Source: Spirochaetaceae bacterium
GTDB lineage: Bacteria; Spirochaetota; Spirochaetia; Treponematales; Breznakiellaceae
Assembly (NCBI GenBank): GCA_031257135.1
Contig: JAIRPH010000123.1
Coordinates: forward strand, 1 to 21,212
Direction of reading: 5' to 3'
Length of the DNA stretch: 21,212 nt
Under the pieces are notes generated by a model, which ran no database searches, had not been told where the DNA came from, and was given only the letters and a program-made list of their open reading frames with translations. Positions within the stretch are counted from its first letter, which is position 1. The number at the start of each line of letters is the position of its first letter. A program made the translations under genes and the position numbers. Below are positions 1 to 6,411 of this stretch, piece after piece.

Positions 1-85
1 GCTTGGTCTCTTCCTGACGTTGCTTGGTCTCCTCTTGAAACAGCCTGAGAAGCTGTCTGTAGGTTATCTGCGGCGGTCTTGCCAT
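1..85 (-). CDS. N-terminal fragment of a coiled-coil protein, cut by the window edge
   Basis: The minus strand opens with ATG at 85 behind an AGGGAGG Shine-Dalgarno (94-100) and stays open to position 1, giving about 28 residues. The peptide begins MARPPQITYRQLLRLFQEE and continues with a glutamate/lysine/glutamine-rich stretch in which EETK recurs after seven residues, so a heptad coiled coil is starting. Treponema genomes hold many proteins with a TYRQLL-type start followed by ETDRQ-like heptads and a C-terminal PD-(D/E)XK-like domain (DUF3782 class). This fragment may belong to them, but that is inference from about 20 residues. The gene would have its own promoter at 106-133. Confidence 0.6.
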   Translation of the reverse strand, partial: MARPPQITYRQLLRLFQEETKQRQEETK

Positions 86-105
86 CTCTTGTACCTCCCT
101 TTAGT

Positions 106-133
106 AGTATATCGGCAAAAGCGTATAGGTCAA
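106..133 (-). promoter_or_regulatory. Sigma70-like promoter of the left-edge gene
   Basis: Read on the minus strand there is TTGACC (128-133), a 16-bp spacer, and TATACT (106-111). Each hexamer matches the consensus at five of six positions. The expected transcription start falls around 98-100, which would put the Shine-Dalgarno almost at the 5' end of the mRNA and leave an unusually short leader. Confidence 0.45.
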
Positions 134-143
134 GCCCGATCTC

Positions 144-185
144 AAAAAAGAAACGGCGGGACATTCCCTCAAGAACGCCCCGCCG
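144..185 (-). terminator. Rho-independent terminator of the SUMF1 lipoprotein gene
   Basis: On the minus strand CGGCGGG (179-185) pairs with CCCGCCG (154-160) as a 7-bp GC stem, followed by a U-rich run (TTTCTTTTTT, 144-153). It lies 22 bp past the stop codon at 208 and before the promoter of the next minus-strand gene, so it separates the two transcripts. Confidence 0.75.
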
Positions 186-207
186 CCGCTTGTACCGTCA
201 ACTAGGT

Positions 208-2010
208 TTATTGGTTACTACTTCTTACGATACGAAACCCGGTATTTCTATATACCGTACTCAGCGTTAGACCGGATCGGCTTGCGTTATTAAGTTTAAG
301 CTGGTCGATATCATTACTGCCACTAAGACTAGGCTGATACTCAAAAGAAGCGCCTTTGGCAACACCATAGTTCTCGCTACCGCCTAATCCAGTCCTAGCT
401 AATACGTCGGGAACGGGCGTTCCATTATAGCTAGTCCCCCAAGTAAGCTCCCCTGTCCCAGCAAGAATAGGATTTAATTTAATGCACCATTCCCATACAT
501 TACCGGTCATATCATAAATATCGAGGTTCTTGTTTCCAACTATAGCGGCTTTTGTGCCTATCGCATGAGTACCACTTGAGTCACCTGCTACATTTGTAGG
601 GTCATTACTTCCTGCATAGGTAAATCCCCAAGTATCAGTACCATACTGCCCCCCGCGAGCGGCCCATTCCCATTCCGCCTCATCAGGCAATCGGAAACCG
701 TTCTTTCTATGATCTATAACAAATTTTTTTAAAGTCCCGGTTGTTGGGTCATAAATTAAACCATCAGAGGTAACGGTTCCATCCCTTAGAGGAGTCGTAT
801 AGATATTATCATACACCAGATATACACAACTTAATTCTGGGAGCTGTTTGTTCAGCACATTCGCCAACGTATTATGGTCATCCGGAGGGTACGGAATGTT
901 CCCGCTTTGGAATTCATTCATTAATTCCGTATAGGCATTGCACCATACCGCCGCATCAATCCATGTCATATCCTGCGCCGGCTTTAACCTCTGCTCCTCC
1001 GACGGGGCGTTTTGTAAGGAATTAAACGTATACTTAGACGCCTGTTTCTCTGCCGCCCACTTACCTACACCGTACCAGAGAGCATTAGGGATTTCATACT
1101 TTCCCATCTCAAATCTTTTGATGGTATAGAGGCGGCCACCCAGTACATCAGTAAATACATCGGGTCTAAAAGCTCCATTACTGCCGACTATGGCTCCTTG
1201 CACGGTTCCTGAAGGTATAGTCTGCATTGCTGTATATTTATTATCTGATAATACCGGAAGAACAACGGCTTTAACAGAATTGGCTGATTTGACGTCAAAC
1301 AGTTTTACTGTAACAGACTGTACTCCAACGATATCCTTATCAAAACCATCAAAGTCTATATCGTTCACATTAATATTGTTGAAAGGAATAGCCGCATCCG
1401 GCTCTGATGAGATAGTTACCTCCTCAGCTCCATACCGGGCTTTTATCGTTCCGCCCTCCGTCCCGATCATAGTTGTAAACCAGCCTTTTATCCCATCGTC
1501 GCCCAGTCGGTACCATTCTATAAGGTCTTTGTTTGGAGGCGGTTCAATCTTAAAGCTTGTTAATTCTTTCACCGTTATTGTGACATAAGCATGGTATGCT
1601 TTATCTTGATTAATGCTTTGTGCCGAAATATCGACCGTTACCGGCGAGTCTGTATGATTCCACTGAAAAATCGCTTTTCCGGTTCCATTTAGTGTCTTAA
1701 ACGACTCCAATTGGTCAGGGAGAGTAAATTCCATCACTTCTCCGTCGCTAAGGACCACCTCTACCCTCAAACCGGTTAGAAACGCTACATCGGAACTAGT
1801 CACAGTCTCAGGAGGACTAGGACAGGGTTTCATTTCTCCTCGTTTTATTTGGAGGTTTGTAGGCATTGCTTGGACCACAATACCTCTCACTCCTCTTATA
1901 TTAGAATTTCCGCTATCAGTATCGGTTTCGTCTGTTTTGCAGGTGCTGAAGCCTAACCCTACCATAACGGCAACAACCATAAGCGGTAGAACCTTGCCGA
2001 ATCGTTGCAT
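208..2010 (-). CDS. SUMF1 (formylglycine-generating-enzyme-like) lipoprotein
   Basis: A 600-residue exported lipoprotein. The start at 2010 is chosen over an upstream in-frame ATG at 2073 because a perfect AGGAGG sits 7 bases before it and the signal peptide then begins correctly (MQRFGKVLPLMVVAV). A lipobox ending GFSTC gives Cys24 as the lipidated residue. Residues about 35-275 are beta-rich and resemble bacterial Ig-like domains. Residues about 293-597 form the SUMF1 fold, with GFRLPDEAEWEWAARGG (438-454), DMTGNVWEW (about 500-508) and the closing NTGFRIVR. The catalytic cysteine pair of true FGE is absent from the C-terminal core: the usual RGGSW block reads KGASF with no cysteine after it. 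Sulfatase activation is therefore unlikely; a surface ligand-binding or structural role is inferred. It is monocistronic and has its own terminator. Confidence 0.88.
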   Translation of the reverse strand: MQRFGKVLPLMVVAVMVGLGFSTCKTDETDTDSGNSNIRGVRGIVVQAMPTNLQIKRGEMKPCPSPPETVTSSDVAFLTGLRVEVVLSDGEVMEFTLPDQLESFKTLNGTGKAIFQWNHTDSPVTVDISAQSINQDKAYHAYVTITVKELTSFKIEPPPNKDLIEWYRLGDDGIKGWFTTMIGTEGGTIKARYGAEEVTISSEPDAAIPFNNINVNDIDFDGFDKDIVGVQSVTVKLFDVKSANSVKAVVLPVLSDNKYTAMQTIPSGTVQGAIVGSNGAFRPDVFTDVLGGRLYTIKRFEMGKYEIPNALWYGVGKWAAEKQASKYTFNSLQNAPSEEQRLKPAQDMTWIDAAVWCNAYTELMNEFQSGNIPYPPDDHNTLANVLNKQLPELSCVYLVYDNIYTTPLRDGTVTSDGLIYDPTTGTLKKFVIDHRKNGFRLPDEAEWEWAARGGQYGTDTWGFTYAGSNDPTNVAGDSSGTHAIGTKAAIVGNKNLDIYDMTGNVWEWCIKLNPILAGTGELTWGTSYNGTPVPDVLARTGLGGSENYGVAKGASFEYQPSLSGSNDIDQLKLNNASRSGLTLSTVYRNTGFRIVRSSNQ

Positions 2011-2079
2011 ACTATGCCTCCTATATATTCCCTCATTCGGGGACCAGTGTTTTTGAGGAAAAGATATTTCCATATCAAA

Positions 2080-2109
2080 ACTATACTATACCTGATTTCA
2101 GTAATACAA
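2080..2109 (-). promoter_or_regulatory. Candidate promoter of the SUMF1 lipoprotein gene
   Basis: On the minus strand TTGTAT (2104-2109) is followed after 18 bp by TATAGT (2080-2085), a 5/6 match to the -10 consensus. TATAGT also occurs in a shifted, overlapping copy at 2085-2090. The predicted leader to the start at 2010 is about 60 nt. The -35 match is weak. Confidence 0.35.
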
Positions 2110-2117
2110 GAGGTTAT

Positions 2118-2149
2118 CGGCATATTTTTCAAAAATATTTTGTATGCCG
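2118..2149. promoter_or_regulatory. Inverted repeat between the divergent lipoprotein and Rpn genes
   Basis: CGGCATA (2118-2124) and TATGCCG (2143-2149) are exact complements around an AT-rich centre, and the centre itself contains the dyad CAAAA-ata-TTTTG. There is no T-run beyond either arm, so this looks more like an operator for divergent genes than a terminator. Nothing in the window identifies a cognate regulator. Confidence 0.4.
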
Positions 2150-2240
2150 GTTAGCAGATCATACGTTTTATGAGTAATTTTTGAAAAGGCGGTTTTTATT
2201 TTTTCTTGCGCTATTATTTAAAAACGAGTATGCTAAGGTT

Positions 2241-3158
2241 ATGGTTCAGTATAAGGACAGTCTTTTTCGGACATGGTTTAATACGGAAGAAGGCGCGCTG
2301 GAATTATACAACGCCTTGCATGGCACAGAGTACGACGAGACTACGGAGATTATCATCAACACCCTGACGGAGACTCTATGGTCTGCCCGGAAGAACGACA
2401 TATCTTTTTTGCTGGACCGGAAGCTGGTGTTGATGGGAGAACATCAATCGACGATCAACCCGAATATGCCTTTTCGGTTTATTGACCCTTTGAACCGGTT
2501 ATTTGAACAGCAGGTGGCGGATAAGAGAACGATATACCAAAAGAGGCTTATCAAACTGCCCCGCCCTGAGTTTGTGGTGATATACAATGGGGTTGACTAT
2601 TATCCTGAGCGCGGTATTATACGGCTATCGGATGCTTTTGAGCGCGTAGCGGGTTTTGAGGAGGTCAACATAGAATTATCGGTGAAGGTATACAATATCA
2701 ACAGCGGATATAATGAAGGGATAAAAGATAAGTCTGAGCGGCTGAAAGGGTATAGTTTTTTTGTAGACGAGGTGCGGCGGCTTGAGGCGGAGGAGCGCAA
2801 GCGCGGAACGCCGCCGCGGGAGAGGACGCTTCGGGCGATACGGAAAGCTATCGAAGCGAGCGTTGATAAGAATCTAATGAAGGCGTTTTGGGAAAAAGCG
2901 ACGCAGGAGGATATTGAGATGCTGTGTACAGAATGGGATCAGGCTTTGGCGTTGGAGGTCTGCAAAGAAGAAAGTTTTGAAGAAGGGCTTCAAAAGGGAC
3001 TCCAAAAAGGCATACAGAAAGGACTCCAAAAAGGGCTTCAAAAAGGCATACAAAAAGGACTTCAGGAAACGGCGAAGAAGATGAAAGACGGCGGACTTTC
3101 CGCGGTTCAGATAGCCGCGTTTACGGGATTATCTTTTGATGACATTAAAAAACTCTAA
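2241..3158 (+). CDS. Rpn-family PD-(D/E)XK nuclease/transposase-like protein
   Basis: A 305-residue protein of the Rpn (recombination-promoting nuclease, YhgA-like) family. It opens MVQYKDSLFRTWFNTEEGAL and carries the nuclease core NDISF (Asp53) followed by GEHQST (Glu67, Gln69), the usual D...ExQ arrangement. The family is known for DNA cleavage and, in E. coli, for antiphage activity. The ATG at 2241 is preferred; a TTG at 2181 would add 20 hydrophobic residues, which does not suit a cytoplasmic nuclease. The Shine-Dalgarno at 2241 is weak (AAGG, close spacing). The tail holds about seven KGLQ/KGIQ tetrapeptides (2985-3065) and then a short segment LSAVQIAAFTGLSFDDIKKL. A strong internal ribosome site and in-frame ATG at 2919 could produce a C-terminal short form. 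The gene is flanked by unrelated genes and is probably transcribed alone. Confidence 0.85.
   Translation: MVQYKDSLFRTWFNTEEGALELYNALHGTEYDETTEIIINTLTETLWSARKNDISFLLDRKLVLMGEHQSTINPNMPFRFIDPLNRLFEQQVADKRTIYQKRLIKLPRPEFVVIYNGVDYYPERGIIRLSDAFERVAGFEEVNIELSVKVYNINSGYNEGIKDKSERLKGYSFFVDEVRRLEAEERKRGTPPRERTLRAIRKAIEASVDKNLMKAFWEKATQEDIEMLCTEWDQALALEVCKEESFEEGLQKGLQKGIQKGLQKGLQKGIQKGLQETAKKMKDGGLSAVQIAAFTGLSFDDIKKL
2905..2921 (+). promoter_or_regulatory. Internal Shine-Dalgarno and in-frame ATG within the Rpn gene
   Basis: AGGAGG at 2905-2910 lies 8 bases before ATG at 2919, in frame with the Rpn gene. Translation from here gives a 79-residue protein beginning MLCTEWDQALALEV and containing the whole KGLQ tail. 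This site is better than any at the full-length start. Rpn genes elsewhere are known to encode a short C-terminal product from such a site that blocks the nuclease. The same bases encode Gln-Glu-Asp, so chance is possible. Confidence 0.45.
2985..3065 (+). repeat. 12-bp tandem repeat encoding GLQK/GIQK
   Basis: About seven imperfect copies of a 12-base unit (for example CTCCAAAAAGGG / ATACAGAAAGGA / CTTCAAAAAGGG) encode the tetrapeptide series GLQK-GLQK-GIQK-GLQK-GLQK-GIQK-GLQ. The unit is a multiple of three, so gain or loss of copies changes tail length without a frameshift. Similar K/Q/G repeats are common in tails of this nuclease family. Confidence 0.85.
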
Positions 3159-3225
3159 GAACGGGTTATAAAAAGGCATCTGGAAGGTATTGATAAAATC
3201 CTGTTAGTATCATAGAACTTAAAGT

Positions 3226-4173
3226 ATGAAACGTTATGTATTTTCTTTTATAGGTCTTATAGGCTTGGCGTTTTCTGGGGAAGCCCAATCCGCGCTGACC
3301 ATATACGGGCTTAAAGGTCCGTCGGGAGTCGGAATGATCCGGCTGTTTGAACAGCCGCCGCAGTATTCGGGGACGACCATGAAGGCGGAAGCTCTGGCGC
3401 AGGCTGACCTCATGGCGGCGCGGTTTATTTCTGGAGACGCGAAAGTCGGCATTTTGCCTCCGAATGTGGCGGCGAAAATAGCGTCTTCGGGCAAGCGGAT
3501 TCAGGTTGCGGCGGTGGTCGGAACCGGTATGTTGAGCCTCCTCACCAGCGATCCGAACATCAAACGGATTGAAGACCTGAAAGGAAAATCAGTGGAAGTG
3601 GCCGGTCAAGGGGCGACGCCGGATTATGTGTTCCGCCGGATTCTCATTTCCAAGAAGATGAATCCCGATAAGGACCTCAAATTAAATTTTTCGCTGGCAT
3701 ACCCGGAAATCGCCCAGTCTCTCATTGCCGGGCGGGTATCTACCGCGCTGATACCGGAGCCTTTTGCGACGATGGCTCGGTCGGGAAAGCCCGATTTGCG
3801 GCAAGTCGCGGATATTCAGCAGGAATGGGTCAACGCCGGCGGAAGCGGGAATTATCCCATGATTGCTTTGGTGGTGGACGCGGATTTTGCGGCGTCTCAG
3901 CCCGCGCTTCTGCGGACTATCCTGAACAGCGTGAAAAGTTCCATTGAATGGGTTGTGGCTCATCCTGCTGAAGCGGGAGCGTTAGTGGAAAAGCACGATA
4001 TGGGATTGCGGGCGCAGGTAGCCGCCGCCGCGATACCTCGAAGCAACTATGTGTTTATCCCTGCGGTTGAGGCTCGTCCTTCGCTGGAAGCGTTGTATCG
4101 GGCGTTTCTGGAGTTTTCTCCGGCTTCCATCGGCGGAAAACTTCCGGCGGAAAATTTTTACCTCAAGTGGTGA
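3226..4173 (+). CDS. ABC transporter substrate-binding protein, NMT1/SsuA/ThiY-like
   Basis: A 315-residue periplasmic binding protein with a signal peptide (MKRYVFSFIGLIGLAFSG), probably cut after GEAQSA; there is no lipobox. The order of features fits the NMT1/taurine-sulfonate-thiamine precursor class: ITIYGLKGP-like first strand, AQADLMAARFISGDAKVGI (the surrendered-site segment), a DLKGKSVEV-type hinge block and GQGATPDY. The substrate cannot be told from sequence. It forms an operon with the permease and ATPase, overlapping the permease by a few bases. No clear Shine-Dalgarno precedes the ATG, so expression may depend on a weak site. The family is secure; sulfonate, nitrate or thiamine precursor are equally open. 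Confidence 0.85.
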   Translation: MKRYVFSFIGLIGLAFSGEAQSALTIYGLKGPSGVGMIRLFEQPPQYSGTTMKAEALAQADLMAARFISGDAKVGILPPNVAAKIASSGKRIQVAAVVGTGMLSLLTSDPNIKRIEDLKGKSVEVAGQGATPDYVFRRILISKKMNPDKDLKLNFSLAYPEIAQSLIAGRVSTALIPEPFATMARSGKPDLRQVADIQQEWVNAGGSGNYPMIALVVDADFAASQPALLRTILNSVKSSIEWVVAHPAEAGALVEKHDMGLRAQVAAAAIPRSNYVFIPAVEARPSLEALYRAFLEFSPASIGGKLPAENFYLKW

Positions 4174-4964
4174 GAAAAAGAAAACTAAAGAAACCGGCTC
4201 TCTTCCTATGGACGATCTTGGGAACGGCGGTTCTCTTTCTTGCTTGGGAGCTGGGGTCCCGGCTTGCCGGGAGCGATCTTATATTTCCGGGACCTCTTCC
4301 GGTGTTAAAACGATGGGTTCTCCTGATTCCTAACGAAGATTTTCTCCGCGCGCTGGGGTCGAGTTTTTGGCGGACCCTGCTGGGGATTAGTATTTCCGCG
4401 CCGTTGGGGGTTGGGGTCGGCATCATCGCCGGGCTGGATCCGCGGGGAGGCGCGTTGTTTCGGCCGCTTTTCACGGCGATTGGGGCAACGCCGGTTATGT
4501 CGGTGATTCTCATTGCGTTTCTCGCGCTGGGGGCGGAGCGGACGCCGATTTTCACGGCATTTCTCATGGTGTTTCCGGTGATGGCGTCCAACACGGTTGA
4601 AGGAGCGCGCTCGGTCGATCCCCGGCTGAAAGAGCTGTTCCGAGTTTACGCCTTATCCCGAGGGGAGCAGGTGCGGTATCTGTACATTCCGGGGATTATG
4701 CCGTTTATCTTAGGGGGACTGCGGAGCGCGTTGTCCCTCTGCTGGAAGGTGGTGGTTGCCGCGGAAGTGCTGGTACAGCCTCTGCGGGCATTGGGAACCG
4801 GTATGCAGAGGGCTAAAGCTCAACTTGAAACGCCTGATCTCTTCGCGTGGACCCTCGCTACGGTGATTGCCGCGGCGGTATCTCAGGGACTGCTCTCGCT
4901 GGTTATGAATTTTTTTAAAGTAACGTCCCTTTTTCCCAAGAAAAGAGGAGCCGTCTATGGCTGA
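4167..4964 (+). CDS. ABC transporter permease, SsuC/TauC/ThiX-like
   Basis: A 265-residue inner-membrane permease with about six hydrophobic helices, the first at roughly residues 11-30. The EAA loop that docks onto the ATPase is visible as EGARSVDPRLKELFRVYAL followed by GEQVRYLYIPG. The start is GTG at 4167 or the next codon GTG at 4170; both overlap the stop of the binding-protein gene (4171-4173), which indicates translational coupling, and neither has an evident Shine-Dalgarno. The 3' end overlaps the ATPase gene by 8 bases. Confidence 0.88.
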   Translation: MVRKRKLKKPALFLWTILGTAVLFLAWELGSRLAGSDLIFPGPLPVLKRWVLLIPNEDFLRALGSSFWRTLLGISISAPLGVGVGIIAGLDPRGGALFRPLFTAIGATPVMSVILIAFLALGAERTPIFTAFLMVFPVMASNTVEGARSVDPRLKELFRVYALSRGEQVRYLYIPGIMPFILGGLRSALSLCWKVVVAAEVLVQPLRALGTGMQRAKAQLETPDLFAWTLATVIAAAVSQGLLSLVMNFFKVTSLFPKKRGAVYG

Positions 4965-5670
4965 TATTCTTTATCTGGAAGATATTTCTTTCGGTTTCGG
5001 AGAAAAACCGCTGTTCCGCGATTTTTCTTTGACTTTGGGAGAAGAAAATCCGACCGTCATTTTGGGTCCTTCCGGGTGCGGGAAGACAACGCTGTTACGG
5101 CTCATGGCGGGTCTCTTGGAGCCGCAGTCGGGGCGGGTAGTTTCGCCGGCGGAAACCGGAGTTTCCTTTGTGTTTCAAGAACCTCGGCTCCTGCCGTGGC
5201 TTACGGTTTGGGAGAATCTGCTCCTGCCGGTCAAAAACGCCGTACCTATCAAGGATGCCGAAGCGCGCGCGAGAACTATTCTGGAGGCGGTTTCTCTCGC
5301 CGAGAAAGCTCAGGCATACCCTTCTGAGCTTTCCGGGGGACAGCGGCAGAGGGCGTCCATTGCCCGGGCGTTTATCTATCCTTCCCGGCTTATGGTTATG
5401 GATGAACCCTTTCAATCTCTGGACATTCCGCTGAGGATAGAACTGATGGAGCTGACCCTGAAACTCCTTGAGAAAGAGCCGCGGCTCCTCATCGCCGTTA
5501 CCCACGATCCCCGGGAAGCTATATTTCTCGGCAGGCGGATTTTGGTCTTAGGACCGCCCGGCGAAGGCGTCGTCTTTGACGAGCCTAATCCCTCTGGGCG
5601 GGTTTACGCCTCTCCTGAAACAAGCGGCTTAGAAAGCCGGCTGATTCGCGCGCTGGGGGGCGGAAGATAA
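4957..5670 (+). CDS. ABC transporter ATP-binding protein, SsuB/TauB-like
   Basis: A 237-residue nucleotide-binding subunit, normal for the family. It has Walker A GPSGCGKTT (residues 37-45), Q-loop FQEPRLLPW, signature LSGGQRQRASIARAF, Walker B LMVMDEP and the switch histidine in VTHDPREA. LLPWLTVWENL after the Q-loop is typical of the nitrate/sulfonate/taurine branch. ATG at 4957 has a good AGAGGAG upstream and lies inside the permease gene, so the three genes are one operon. Its stop codon at 5668-5670 directly abuts the stop of the opposing hydrolase gene. Confidence 0.9.
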   Translation: MADILYLEDISFGFGEKPLFRDFSLTLGEENPTVILGPSGCGKTTLLRLMAGLLEPQSGRVVSPAETGVSFVFQEPRLLPWLTVWENLLLPVKNAVPIKDAEARARTILEAVSLAEKAQAYPSELSGGQRQRASIARAFIYPSRLMVMDEPFQSLDIPLRIELMELTLKLLEKEPRLLIAVTHDPREAIFLGRRILVLGPPGEGVVFDEPNPSGRVYASPETSGLESRLIRALGGGR

Positions 5671-6408
5671 TCACAAAACAATGAGATTGTCATGTCCCGG
5701 CACGACGAGATCGAAACTTTCGGCAATATCGGCAATCGTTGACGCCGCGGTTTTCTGCATCGCCGGATCAGGCTGAAACTCGGTTATACGGTCGGCGAAA
5801 TGCCCGCTGGTCATCACCGAATCCGCGGCGATGAGAATCCGCTTCTTCCCAGACCTGAACGCGATCCCATGAAGCGAATCGGTATGTCCCGGTAAGGGCA
5901 AGGCATAGACCCCGGGCAGAAACTCGCCGGACACTTCCTGAATCCGTTCCGCGGGAATCGCCGGAGACAAGCCGTCGCCGGGGTCCCGGTTGACCGCTTC
6001 CCGAACCGCTTCGGCAATCAGCGGGGCGTTGCCTTTTGCGGTAAGCCATTGAGCGTTAGGAAAATACTTGAGACCGTTCCAATGATCAAAGTGATGATGC
6101 GTGGAAAAACAATGAGTAACCGCCTCGGGAAGCAGACCGGTACGGCGGTTGAGGTCGAAATAACATTCTTCCGCGCTATGCCTGATAGCAGGATCAACCA
6201 TGAGACAATAGCCTCTGCCCCGGATCAGCACGGAACTGCACGTAGACGGCGCGCCCCGGGGAGGATTATCCGGGGTCTCGCCAAAATAGCGGTTCCAAAA
6301 CAGATGCCCGAATATCAGCGCGTCCCAGCGGACTTCCGACGCCGTAGAAAACTCAGGAAAAATATTCATACCGTAAGCATAGCCGATTGAAAGGGCTTTG
6401 CCTATCAT
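5671..6408 (-). CDS. MBL-fold metallo-hydrolase
   Basis: A 245-residue metallo-beta-lactamase-fold protein, probably cytoplasmic. Metal ligands are all present: HHHFDH (residues 104-109, fitting HxHxDH), His175 in LPGHTDS, Asp196 in IAADSVM and His239 near the C-terminus in VVPGHDN. This ligand set fits binuclear-metal hydrolases of the glyoxalase II/lactonase-like type; the substrate is unknown. The start is uncertain: ATG at 6408 is used, ATG at 6372 (MNIFPEF) is also possible, and neither has a strong Shine-Dalgarno. The 5' end lies only a few bases from aroA on the opposite strand, and the 3' end has no gap to the ABC ATPase gene. Confidence 0.85.
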   Translation of the reverse strand: MIGKALSIGYAYGMNIFPEFSTASEVRWDALIFGHLFWNRYFGETPDNPPRGAPSTCSSVLIRGRGYCLMVDPAIRHSAEECYFDLNRRTGLLPEAVTHCFSTHHHFDHWNGLKYFPNAQWLTAKGNAPLIAEAVREAVNRDPGDGLSPAIPAERIQEVSGEFLPGVYALPLPGHTDSLHGIAFRSGKKRILIAADSVMTSGHFADRITEFQPDPAMQKTAASTIADIAESFDLVVPGHDNLIVL

Positions 6409-6411
6409 GGT

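Noticed and set aside
1190..1588. 132-codon plus-strand frame inside the SUMF1 lipoprotein gene
   Set aside because: Antisense to a well-supported lipoprotein gene, with no recognisable domain.
2011..2073. 21-residue N-terminal extension of the SUMF1 lipoprotein
   Set aside because: No Shine-Dalgarno before the upstream ATG; the extension would precede a complete signal peptide that has its own AGGAGG.
5095..5505. 136-codon minus-strand frame opposite the SsuB-like ATPase
   Set aside because: It lies entirely over conserved Walker and signature motifs on the plus strand and has no motif of its own.
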